Assembly: GCA_905182995.1 (NCBI GenBank)
Contig: CAJJDP010000105.1
Span: forward strand, 248,001 to 312,000
Source: Paramecium octaurelia
Lineage: Eukaryota > Ciliophora > Oligohymenophorea > Peniculida > Parameciidae
Reading direction: 5' to 3'
Length of the DNA: 64,000 bases
In this document: positions 1 through 10,583 of the stretch, piece after piece
Numbering within the stretch: position 1 is the first letter of the stretch
Layout: each line of letters begins with the position of its first letter
Position numbers and translations under genes: made by a program
The notes under the pieces: model-generated
The model's database searches: none
Told to the model about the DNA's origin: nothing
The model's input: only the letters and a program-made list of their open reading frames with translations

Positions 1-1241
1 TTCTTTGAATTAATTCTATTAGAATTAGATTTCAATTCCCAAACGGTAATAAGAATGTTGAGACATTAAACCATTTTACAGAAGATTGTAAAGCTCAATT
101 CCATCATTAATCGTAGTCAACAATACAGAGATTTGGAAAAGGAGATTTTTGTAATCTTGAGTGAAGAGTTCAATTTCACTGATGACAAGGCTGATAAGTT
201 CCTGGGATTCATGAAATTGAAAATACCCTAGATCTATATGAACGAGACGCATCAATAAATGAAAAGTAGTGAAAGTGGTCGGAAAACCCAAGAGCCTAAA
301 CAAAAGAGAACTTTGAGAGAATAGTTGAAGGGTTACTTTACAAAACAAGAGGCAAGATTCTAAGAGATCATAAGTGAAATTGAAAAGTTTGAAGAACTCG
401 CTAAGGAAACCAAAGTCTTGTGTGATTTTAAGATAGTGTATGAAGTGTTCTAATTGAACGAATTATGGTATTATTATTCTGGAATTTGTTTTGAGGTATG
501 ATATTGAGATAATATAAATTAGTTTGTTGAGATTACGAAAGAGTTAACCAATTTAGGTAAGAATATGCAACTTGAGATTATACATTCAAGATCTGAACCT
601 GTTCCCAAAAACAAGTATATATAATGTTAATTCATTAGTTGTATGAAACGACATTAGAAGGGTAATATTGACAGTTTCATCATCGGGGGCAATTACAGTC
701 ATTACATAAATAATAAGGAGAATGGGAAACACGCTTGTGGGATTCAGATATACATGGATTAATTCTATTATCGAAAGTTTGTTAATCATTTGAACAACAA
801 TTTGAGTGGGAGAGAATAAAAAACATTTGATCTCTTCAATTGGCCTGATTCTTTAATTAATTTTAAGAGTCTGACCTTGAGTGTGTTGATTGTGGTGGAG
901 GATTTGTCGATGAAACATGCTTTGGATTTGGCTGTTCGTTTTTGGAATCATGGGATAGCTGTAAATCTATATTGTAATTGTGATAGACGATGATTGTGTC
1001 CAGTAAGAGCATCAACAATTCGGCTTGGAGTTATAAGAGGTCTGTGGAGATCAAGTTGAGTCTATCCAAGAAATTCAACGAGGTGAAGTGCATAATGAAG
1101 AGGTACAGGGAGAAGAAGGAGGAGGAGGTTCCATATCTGGAGATCTTCTAAAAGACCAACAGTTATTTGAGGGAGTATGTGAAGAATGAGAGTGTTGAAT
1201 ATAAAATCAGTAAGAGAGCATAATCAAAATAAAAGTAGTGA
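1..1241 (+). CDS. Unknown protein, 5'-truncated by window edge
   Basis: Open from base 1 in frame 1 with TAA/TAG as Gln and a TGA stop at 1239-1241. Two short introns restore the frame: 496-522 (27 nt, GTA...TAG) and 961-986 (26 nt, GTA...TAG), leaving about 395 residues. The visible part is hydrophilic, rich in Lys, Glu and Asn, with helical stretches. It has no signal peptide, membrane segment or motif that I can name. The C-terminal 90 residues are strongly basic and Glu-rich, possibly coiled coil. The start lies upstream of the window. Function unknown; that it is coding is fairly sure because both introns fit the ciliate pattern exactly. Confidence 0.75.
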
Positions 1242-1335
1242 TTATTATTAACGACGATAATTTAATAAATGCATTTGAATTTTTTTTGGTCATTATTTAA
1301 TTTTTAATAAAAAATTTGAAAAAAGAAGATTGGCA

Positions 1336-2440
1336 ATGGTTTTAAAAATATTTAAGTCATTATTAGTCAAGAACAGGACCAAAGAATCAAGTGCTATTCG
1401 ACGGGGAGAAGAGGAACTCAATAAGAACTTACAATGGTATCACTGTTCTTTGAGACAATAGATAATGTGAACAACAGACAGGGATTCAAAATAGGATGGG
1501 ACGTTGATCAAACAAGAAAGGAGGATTTGAAAATTGCAGGCAAAGTAGGTTAAGATCAGAGAAACAACAATGCTAATGCCGCCTACCAAGCAAATCCATA
1601 TCAAGCCTAATAAGTAAATATTAACAATATCAGTAAAAGTAGGACGACGATTATATGAAGTAAATGTACTACCAAGAGATGAGCAAGAAGTAAGAATAAG
1701 CTGGAATCTAACACAAACAGTCAGAACAGTTTTATTAAGATTCTCTCGACCAATACAATAATGGAAAGCCATATGGAAATTACAACTATAACAACTAAGA
1801 CAATCTTAATCACGATTACGAACACTAACAACCATAACTATTGTAACAATCCAATAAATACGATCATTATCAATAACCCAATGATGACGAGGCTCTCTAT
1901 CAAAAAGTATAACAGTTATTTAGAGTATCTAGTACAAGCAAGGAAATAGTGGCAATAAATCATACTCCGCAAAACCACCAGTTGCTCAATACAATCCAAT
2001 CACTGGAGTCGCCTATGCCAATCAGAATAACTATAATCAAGATGTCACTAATAATTATTAAGGGGCTGCCCATTAAAAAACTAACCCCTATGAACAACCT
2101 TAATAAGATGATGCTCTCAGCCAATTTAGTTAATGTATGAGACTCTCTCCTAAAATTATTTAGTACAATAGCATAAAATCACTTCCATTAAAAACAAGAG
2201 TTCCAATATCTTTAATGTCGATCTCCAAGAAACTGAGAACATCAACAATACACGATAAAATAGCAGAGTCTTGAATCGAAAGAAAGAATTGGATGATGCA
2301 TAATACAAGGGCTATGGTAAGTATCTATTATTATGGTAGGACAATTTTATAAGACTCCTGTTGAATAGGCTCCAACTCAATACAAGGAATAGAAATTTGT
2401 TAACAGAAACAAAGTTGACAACCACATATTTCCAAAATGA
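1336..2440 (+). CDS. Unknown Asn/Gln/Tyr-rich protein with six micro-introns
   Basis: The start codon ATG (1336-1338) is followed at once by an intron (1339-1366, 28 nt, beginning GTTTT). Further introns are 1437-1461, 1614-1642, 1907-1932, 2135-2163 and 2317-2339; all end TAG and their removal leaves exactly 315 codons. The protein starts MSRTGPKNQVLFDGEKRNS and becomes very rich in Gln, Asn and Tyr (many YN, QQ and NY pairs), then ends in a basic tail. It has no transmembrane segment. Low-complexity proteins of this kind are common among ciliate cytoskeletal and ciliary components, but nothing here proves such a role. Function unknown. Confidence 0.75.
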
Positions 2441-2541
2441 TTATTTATAATTATATTAATATTTTATAAATAATTATTACACGTATATTGCAATTATATA
2501 ACTCAAGTAATATTACCTTGTGATTCAATAATTAAAATAAA

Positions 2542-2788
2542 ATGAGCTAAGAGACTCTCAATGGAATCAATGGCATTTTGTCTGACGTCCAAGGTTTTGG
2601 GTAGGAAAGTTATAGATTCCTCAGAAAATGCACCAAACCAGATAAAAGAGGTATCCATTATATTCAATTTAGAATATATCAAAATTGCAACATCATGTGC
2701 TATTGGATTCGCAGTAATGGGAGCTGTTGGATACTTCATCAAATTGGTCTTTATTCCAATTAACAATATCATTTTGAGTGCAAATTGA
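2542..2788 (+). CDS. SEC61G: Protein translocon subunit SEC61 gamma
   Basis: A 74-residue protein from two exons; the intron is 2651-2672 (22 nt, GTA...TAG). The core reads [20 protein letters not shown] then [14 protein letters not shown], matching the family's conserved basic cytosolic helix (CxKPD) and its single C-terminal membrane helix with the glycine pattern, followed by IPINNII. Length equals the usual 65-75 residues. SEC61 gamma is the small tail-anchored subunit of the endoplasmic-reticulum translocation channel and clamps the two halves of SEC61 alpha. Neighbours are unrelated. Recognition is secure. Confidence 0.97.
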
Positions 2789-2851
2789 ATCAATTTTACA
2801 TATTAATCTATATATTATTTATATTTATTTAATGAACAAATAATAAAATGA

Positions 2852-4749
2852 TCACCAACATGATGCTTCCTTTAATTATTCAATGGCTTCGTCTACAAAG
2901 GAATCGAATTGTTCTTCTTCTTTAAACATATCAATGATTTCATCAATTGAGTAATTTGTTGGGTCTGACAATATTTCACTTATTCTCTTCCAGTGAGCCT
3001 CTGTGTCAGTACTAAGTCTAGCCTTAATTCTATAATAAAGCATTTGTCTAAATTGATAGTTGAAATGTCTTACTAGATTTGTCTGAGTTATTCCTCTTGA
3101 GGTTTAGCTTTGAATGTTTCCAAATTGGCCAACAAATCTAACAAATCTTATTTTTTATTGAAGGGAACAGCTTGAGGAGCTTGTTTTTGGGCCTCAGGCT
3201 ATTAAACAGGAGGAGGTATGTTAGGTCTAATAGGCTAAGCGAATCCTGGGATTTGTTGTGGGAATGGTCTTCTCATTCCTGCAGGACCTTGCATTCTCTA
3301 TTGCATTTGATAGGGAGGGAATGGCATTCTCTAACCAAATGGAGTAGGACCTTAAGGCATAGAATACATTCTTCTATTGGGTGATTGTCTTTGATTATTT
3401 CTTCTTTGTCCTCTCTATTAAGATTATTGAGGGAAGAGATGTTAGAAGTATTTGCCTCCTGCAGTTTCAACATTTGGATCAAAGAGCTTTTTGATTTCTT
3501 CAAACTTTTCATTTTCCTTGAAATTCTTAACCAACTTGTTGGCATCAGAAGCCTAATCGAACACAATGTACCCAATTCTGATGATCTATTGGAATCCTTA
3601 TTACATTTTCTCTAATCTAATCTAAAAATCATAGAATCAAAAGGGATTACTGTTTGAATATCTCCATATCCGCATTCTTTGAGAGTAGTTCTGATCATTT
3701 CTTCAGTGACATTTCTTGAGAGATGATCAGCATAGATATATTTAGCAAAGACATTATTGTCTCTCTATTGCTTTCTATCTGTCTTGGTCTAAGCCCATCC
3801 AACATACATCATTCTGCCAGTGCTCAAGGGATCCCTTTTTTGAGTTGTACCAAGAGTTCTCTAAGCTTCCTTAGCAGCTTGATGCTAATTGAAACTAACG
3901 AATGCAAATGGAGCTTTTCTTTCAGTATCAATTTTGACTAAGATTGAAACAATGGATCCATAACCACTGAACCATTCATTTAATTTTTCTCTCATTTCTT
4001 TTTCCTAAAAAAATGAACATCAATCTTACCAATTATTCACGAACTTCTGCGTTATCCAAATCAAAATTTTCAAGTGATGTCCAGAAGTTCTTAATGTAAA
4101 GGTTATTTCTCTTATCTTCTCTGTCTGTTTGTCCTTTCTTAACAAATCTCTTGATTATGATCTTTGTCTTCTCATTATATGCGATTGTGCCATCTGTACT
4201 GTCAGCCAACAAGGCATTAGCTTATTCCTTCTTCTCAAATTACACCCATCCATAACCTAAATGTGAATTTGATACAATACCTCTGCTTTTCTTATTCTCA
4301 TCTGTAGACAATTTCACACTTACAACTTGACCCCATTTTAAAAAGAATTCTTCAAGTTGCTTTAATGTTACAGTCAATTCGAAGCCTGCAAAGAATAAGT
4401 TAGCATCCTTCTCGTATTCTTAGATGTAAGTGATACGCATTGGCTCTCTCAAGAGTTATTTATAATTCATTGCTTCCTTAGCTTTACGAGCCTCTTCTTG
4501 AGATGAGAAATAAATGAAAGCATAATGCTTTGATTTCCCAATGAAAGGATACCTATTTTAGGAATTCATATTCATACCTATGCAATTTTACAAAGCTGAT
4601 TTATCCAAACTTTCTGAATTCCACAAATAATTATTCCTCTGTAATACCTTCCTCTAAGTCAGCAATATGAAGTCCATTTTCTGATTGTTTGTTTTGATCC
4701 TAATATCCTGGGAACCTTAACACTAATACAATAACTCAAAGACCTTACT
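2852..4749 (-). CDS. PABP: Poly(A)-binding protein with four RRMs and MLLE domain
   Basis: Roughly 600 residues. The N-terminal part holds successive RNA-recognition motifs: RRM1 with NGLHIADLEEGITEEQLF, RRM2 with ANLFFAGFELTVTLKQLEEF, RRM3 with NNLYIKNF, then RRM4. A Pro/Gly/Met-rich linker follows, then a C-terminal MLLE/PABC domain (QFRQMLYYRIKARL). Cytoplasmic PABP binds mRNA poly(A) tails and recruits translation and decay factors through MLLE. The first exon contributes only the A of the start codon: A at 4749, intron 4723-4748 (26 nt), then TG at 4721-4722. Another intron of 25 nt lies inside RRM1 near 4575. Exact exon ends in the middle are not all checked. Confidence 0.93.
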
Positions 4750-4906
4750 TTGAATCCGATTTAATAAATAAGATTTAAAATTTCTTTAATTTTTTCTTTC
4801 TGCTATTCCCGCTTTGCAGAGATTTTATATTTATGCATAAAGACAAGGACTAAAATTTTAAAAAGAAATCCCCCATCCAAATTTTGAATAGTATCCTCAC
4901 AGATCA

Positions 4907-5285
4907 ATGGAGTCACCAACACCAGATCCACACTCAACAACCAGGCATCAAAGATGCTAATAACTATTAAATTCTTTGAGGGAATTGCATCTCAATTCGA
5001 AACCCAATTCAATAACAAGGATGATGTCTAACTGTACATCAAAGAACTGAAATGTAAAGTGTAGAGAGTATCGAGACAAACATTGTAATCAACTTAAAAG
5101 ATTAAATAAAAAAGTCAAAAGAAACTGCTAATTTTATACAAACAAATCAAAAAGAAGATCAAAATTTCAATTAAGTTTTTCTATAATCTGGCTAAAAATA
5201 ATCATTAAGAAAAGAGATCATTCTAGAGATCAAAGAATAGAAGGTGAACAAGTACTTCAAAGAAACACCTAATAACCAACAATGA
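4907..5285 (+). CDS. Unknown small protein
   Basis: Two exons joined over an intron at 5034-5064 (31 nt, GTA...TAG) give exactly 116 codons (115 residues). The N-terminus is MESPTPDPHSTTRHQRCQQL; the C-terminal half is Lys/Glu/Gln-rich and helical, with no cysteine pattern, signal or membrane segment. All three forward frames stay open for long stretches here, so the choice rests on one intron bringing the ATG frame into the long C-terminal frame. Divergently placed from the PABP gene, with 157 bp between starts. Function unknown. Confidence 0.6.
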
Positions 5286-5475
5286 AATCAGCAATATCAA
5301 AATATCTTGAATCATAGCATAAGTAATTGTAATTATTTTGTTATTTCACCTTTTAAAATATGTTATTGAGTATTTCGAGAAATAGATGATCAAAAAGTGA
5401 CAAATTCTTTAATCTAATCAACTCAACCTCTTCATAAGAATTAATTGAAATTTAATGAATTAACAATTATGATTT

Positions 5476-5706
5476 TCATTTTATTTATGCCTTTAACTTC
5501 TGATATTCCTCTTTAAGTTATCTCAATTCATCTGCAATCTCTTACTTTTCCGTTGTCTTCTTACCCAAGTTGATCTCACTTATTGCCAAAGCTGTCTCCA
5601 ACTCCTTATTCACCTTCTTCTTCTTTATCTCAATCTAGCCATCCAAATCCTCGATTGTCTTCATGAGAGCATCCAAAATGAGATCAGCCTCCTCTATCGT
5701 AGACAT
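5476..5706 (-). CDS. Small coiled-coil protein
   Basis: Reading on the minus strand gives a Lys/Glu/Leu-rich helical protein ending QKLKAQIK and stopping at TGA 5476-5478. The only in-frame ATG is at 5706 (MSTIEEADLILDALMKTIED, 76 residues). However, at least 20 codons upstream of it also look coding (NVKEYLNDLLSQKIEK), so a first exon may lie between 5707 and 5830; I could not find a standard intron that joins one. Heptad-like spacing of Leu and Ile suggests a coiled coil. Function unknown. Confidence 0.55.
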
Positions 5707-5854
5707 CTTCTCTATTTTCTGCGACAACAGATCATTCAAGTATTCTTTCACATTAACATCCTCCTCCTTATGTGCTACCTTAATAATTATACTTCCAAAT
5801 AATTGTAATCAATCTACATACAAGTTTATATATTAAAAATACGAAGTAAATAAA

Positions 5855-6837
5855 TCAATATATATTTAGTAAATACTAAATCCATTACACTGAAGGACAA
5901 GCCTTTCTTGTGTGAGGAATTGGTTCCTACACACTTTTTTACAAGGCATTCGAATATTCACTGAGTGTTTCCCTAGTTGCCACACTCCTTAGATCCAACT
6001 TCTGGGGAGGGTTCTCAATATCAACTCTAGCTGATCTTGTCTGATTCTCTGGGTAGTTCAACTTCAAAAAGGAATACAGAATCAAATCCAAAAAAATATT
6101 GGAGATTTTCAAAATTGTAAATCCAATTAATGCAATATTTGCTTCTTGCTAATTAATTGATATTTGTATAATTACATTCGCACATTCTGCAACGAAGGTA
6201 CAGCTGACGAATAGTTCACAAAAGATGTAAAACCCCACTATCAGGTGAGCTTCGTCAGCCAATCTTTTTTGAGGATAAACCTAACACACGATACACAAAA
6301 TCAAAGTGATGGCCTCCATCCCTCCAGAACCTACTATTGAAATTGCTCTGTTGAAGTTGAAATTCCCCAGAATGTAACTACATCTAAATCAAAAAATACT
6401 ATAAATAAAAAGACATCAAGTCTAAAACAACTGCTACAATATAAATTTGAATTTAAATAACCAGGCCAATCATCTTATTTGGTAATATCATCAATGAACA
6501 GATCATCCCAATCGATAGGTATTATAATATCATCAGGATTAAACTGTCCTTTCTAAAATTCGCTATATTTAAATAGAGTGAAATCCCTAGAAACAGAAAA
6601 ATAAGGCAAATAATGTAGGCTTTATTAATCGCATATCGAGGTCTAGCAAAAGCAAGCCCCAAGATGATCATACTGATTAAAAACTATAAAATTCCAAAGG
6701 TTAATGGTAACTACTATTCAGAGTAACTTCGATTAATGTATTTCTTACTTCTCCATCTGCAAAATGAAATTAATGAGGCCAACTAAGCTTGTTAACACAT
6801 GGAACTAAGGGATAGCTAAAACGCACATGGATTGCAT
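5855..6837 (-). CDS. Multi-pass membrane protein, unknown family
   Basis: Four exons; proposed introns of 23, 35 and 34 nt leave exactly 297 codons. The sequence contains at least six hydrophobic helices, including LPLTFGILQFLISMIILGLA, AYIICLIFLFLGISLYL, ILMILQYLSIGMICSLMIL and IQIQIYIVAVVLDLM, then two or three more and a soluble C-terminal tail of about 60 residues that is Ser/Arg/Pro-rich. No transporter, channel or GPCR signature was recognised. The first two introns were chosen only to keep the frame open and should be treated as provisional. It lies head-to-tail upstream of the small coiled-coil gene. Confidence 0.6.
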
Positions 6838-7030
6838 CTTTAAAAAAAATAATATTGGAAAATTATGTTATTATAATATCATAAATATTGTCAATTTTAT
6901 AACATCATCAATCGTAATAAAACAATATAATAATATTTAATTTTCATATTATTTAATATTAAAAAAACTCTTATTAATATAAAAACTTCATCTAGGTTTG
7001 TTAATTAAATTAAACTAATTATATATATTT

Positions 7031-9071
7031 TCACATTCTTAATTTTAAAAACATTCTCTTGATCATTCTTGCTTCATAAGATACTGTATGCTTTTCATCC
7101 ATCTATTCTAGAGGATTGATCACCTAATTATATAAATTATTGGAATTACAGAAGGTATGGCCTTGCCAAAGGAATCTGCTGCATCTAGGAAATCCAGGAT
7201 TTCACTGTAAGAAGTGTCTTTTAATATGATCATATGTTTTGCCAAGACTTCAATAAGTGCAAGAAAACATCGCTTTGCATAATACCAGGTGTCTGTGTTA
7301 ATCTAATTGGAATATTTCAATTGACTACTTTTTTATTATAAGGTTCCAAGGACTTGATTACTCTAGACACTCCAAACTCGTAATTGTTTTTAGAACAATA
7401 CAGTGTTCCAATAACTAAATTCACTATGCAAAGATGATAAACAGATTTTTCAGGCTCCTAATATTGTGATTTCTGTTCCTCAGCCTCTAACTTTCGCATC
7501 AATTCTTCAGCATCCTCATTTTAATTAACCATAATGTAACTGACACATAAATTAGCAATAACGATAGCTGTTAATGACAGTAAATTATCATTATTTTTCT
7601 TAACAATTGGTTCATAATATCTAATTGCCTCTCTATATTTATTATCTTAAACAAAAAAAACATGAGCAACATTCAGTTTCCAAACCTCATGATCTGCACA
7701 AAACTCTGCTGATTATCGAAATAGCTTTTCAACTTATTAATAATTATCCTTATCCCAATAGATTTTGGCTTGAGCCATCAAAACAGGAATGTATTTCTCA
7801 AGACATTCATCAAATTCCTTTAATGATTTTTTGATACCCTCATTGTCTCTATTGAGTCGAGCATCTTAAATAGATTTTGTAATTCTCCTTAGAGTGTCTA
7901 TGTGCTTATTAGCCAATATCTAGAATTTCCTGAATGATTCCTCTGGACTACTGGCTGTTAAGATTAGAGCATCAACAAATTCAAAATCGTCTTGACTGAT
8001 GGTGTTAAATGTGAGATCAGCATTCTCGGCTAAGATGTCTGCAGCCATATCAAAATATCCGTATTTGCAATACAGTAGTAATAAGTTTGAAAAGGTCTCA
8101 GGTGGAAATGGGGGATTCTGTAATAAATGATTTAACTTTTTGAATCCTTCAGCTGTTTTCTCTTCTATATTCATCAAGGCTTGATTCATCAATGAGACTG
8201 GATCTAATTCATCCTCTTCTCTTGGGGGCATGTCAATTAGAGCTTCTTTGGCAGCTGCATAGTTTTTAATTGAATATTCAATTGCAGCTTTCAAATTAAA
8301 AGCTTCAATAAGGGCTGACTCTTTCAATGCCTACGAATTTCCAACACTTTTGACTTCAATTCCTTCTGCATTTGATCCAACACCCAATTGAGGATGTTCT
8401 CTGACTCCCCTTTCAATAATTTCTGCAATGAATTTCAATGACTATGCCAATTACTTTTATTTATAATAACAAAGTGCGATGTTGTATGACAATTCACATG
8501 AATAACCTGTCAGATTCATGGCATCTTGAAATCTTTGTCTGGCCTCTTCAAATTTATTCTCCTTGTACAGAATGCAAGCCTCATTGATTATTGAATCGGG
8601 GTCATCCATGTCATTTTATTTGAGTAAGGTTTTAGCATGTTGGAACTCATTCTTCTCGTATCGAATCAAGGCTTGGAGCTACAAGATTTTACCCTAATAT
8701 TGAGGATTTTCAACGGAAGCACAAGTTTTGAGTGCTTCGTCATATAAACCTATATTTGAAAATAGCATAATAGATTACTATCTTTGTAATACGCTTGGGC
8801 CAAATAGATTTTGTAGTCATCAATTTCTGGGTAATACTTGACTAATTGCTCATAACTAGACGAGATAGTATGATATATACATTGCGACAGCCTGAGAGAA
8901 ATCTTGATTCATATAATGACAATATGCCAAGAGGGAAAGAGCTCTGCTTTTTGGACAAAATTGTAATTCGTAGTTCAAATAATTGATGGCATCTTTATAT
9001 TTCTAGTCCTTAATTAGAGTATAGATGGTTCTTGTGCGTTATCCTTCTGCAATAGGTTGGACCGGTTGCAT
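7031..9071 (-). CDS. IFT70: Intraflagellar transport protein IFT70 (TTC30/DYF-1), TPR protein
   Basis: About 640-650 residues, close to the 660 of animal TTC30. It starts MQPVQPIAEGQRTRTIYTLI and continues with tandem TPR helices (LLAYCHYMNQDFSQAVAMYE, then EQLVKYYPEIDDYKIYLAQA), the family's diagnostic beginning. The C-terminus DEKHTVSYEARMIKRM also matches the family end. IFT70 is a core subunit of IFT-B, the anterograde ciliary transport complex, and wraps around IFT52/IFT88. Introns identified include 25, 29 and 26 nt near 8860, 8770 and 7125. Start ATG is at 9071 with a TGA stop at 7031-7033. Confidence 0.9.
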
Positions 9072-9117
9072 TTTTATATTTGAAATGATAATAATAATAT
9101 ATATAAATAAATAGTAA

Positions 9118-10411
9118 TCACTTTATCATTTGTATTATTTCTTTTTTAAATTGCTTAATAATTGAGTGTTCATTACTATATTAATATGTTTTGTGGATCT
9201 TCACCATTCTATTAAAACAATCCAAATTATTAAAAATCATAGGCCCAAAGCATTCATATTGAAACTAGTTCATGTTAGTCAACATATAAGAAACTGTTAC
9301 TCTATTTGATTCCATTTCACCAGTAAGTGAATTTATCTCCTAATTTTGAAAGATTGATTTTAGAATTCCAATTTATATTCAAAGGATGAGTTGATTCTCT
9401 CATAAAGAGAGAGTACAAACGTATAATCGTATATTCCGTTTAAAATAACCTACTTAATTTGCAGAATTTGAATAATTTATAATGGCATATCTCGATTAAT
9501 TTTTATACTAGAAATGTAAGAATATCTCAAATCAGGAAGGTCTTTGCATTTTGCTTAATAATAAGATGAATTTCTCAATAAAAAATACTCGGAGTTCGAT
9601 CCAGCATCTTTTCTCAATAACTTTGATGCCATACCCGATAAAAATTTGAGGTTCAAATCTGAAAGCATTTCTCTATTGACAAAATAAACAGATTAGAAAA
9701 AAGAAATGCAAAAAATACCTGATACCAAATTTCTAGTCCTCCCTAAAATTAATTCCAAGTTCATTCGAGATGAAGCTGTTGAGGAAGTGTACTTCTTACC
9801 TGAAACGAAATAGAAATACTCAAAAGCAAATAGACTAATTTTATCTAATAACATCCTATCCCCCTCTATGTATAGGTTTAGTAAATCCTCCAGAAATCTT
9901 GATTAACTATAGGCCAAAAAAAAAAGAGTTGAATTCAATACTGCTTTGGAAATTGTGGATTTTGAAGGAAGAGTTAGTACTGAAATAATATCTCCTGAGT
10001 AATAGGCAATTAAAAAATCGGCAAGATTTTCAAGACTCAAAACTCTTGAATGCTGAAATTTGCAAATTATTATATAATTTATTTTTCTTTCATATAATTG
10101 ATTGGTTGACTCACTTTAACTCAGCATTAGGTATGTCAGTTATAAATTCGATAGAGAAATTACATAAATAGTTTGAATTATCAAGAGTCAGAAGAATCTT
10201 CAAATTTTAATGAACTCTTTATTAAATTAAATATTTCATAATCTTAAATAGTTTAATTTTCTTCTAGCAGGTAACAAGATATTTAATATGAATTACTTAA
10301 AAATTCAAAATCTAACCAACAATAGTATTTTTCTTTTCTTAAGCTGTTTGTTCTAAAGATTTTGTTGTTTAAAATAATTTGAGTCAATGGCATTATAATG
10401 TCTTATTCCAT
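9118..10411 (-). pseudogene. Frame-disrupted gene of unknown function
   Basis: A convincing protein runs over the whole span but not in one frame. It starts MEQDIIMPLTQIILNN at 10411, hits TGA at 10181-10183 after FEDSSDS, continues one base on as DNSNYLCNFSIEFITDIPNA, passes a 28-nt intron (10087-10114, GTG...AAG), and runs about 250 residues to LEFQNQSFKI. It then needs another one-base correction near 9340 to reach INSLTGEMESNRV and the end at 9118. No GT-AG intron fixes either break. The text is not repetitive and I recognise no domain; Leu- and Ser-rich helices dominate. Either a young pseudogene or two single-base errors in homopolymers (CTCTTGAT and CAAAATT). Confidence 0.6.
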
Positions 10412-10583
10412 TTATCACAACATTGTGAAACTTAGATTTTTGTTAGATAGAAATGCAAAGACTACTTTTTATTTTAAGATAGTAAGAAATTGGGATATCT
10501 AATGTATATGAATATGACAGTCAAAATAGATAACAATAAATGATTAAAATTCAAATTTATATAATTTTAACATATTACAATTT

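Noticed and set aside
2503-2793. Minus-strand ORF opposite SEC61 gamma
   Set aside because: It is the antisense shadow of the SEC61G exon; its protein has no family features while the plus strand gives a perfect SEC61 gamma.
9118-10411. Programmed +1 frameshifting at TGA
   Set aside because: Only one of the two breaks lies cleanly at a TGA; the other needs a different shift, and single-base indels in homopolymers explain both more simply.
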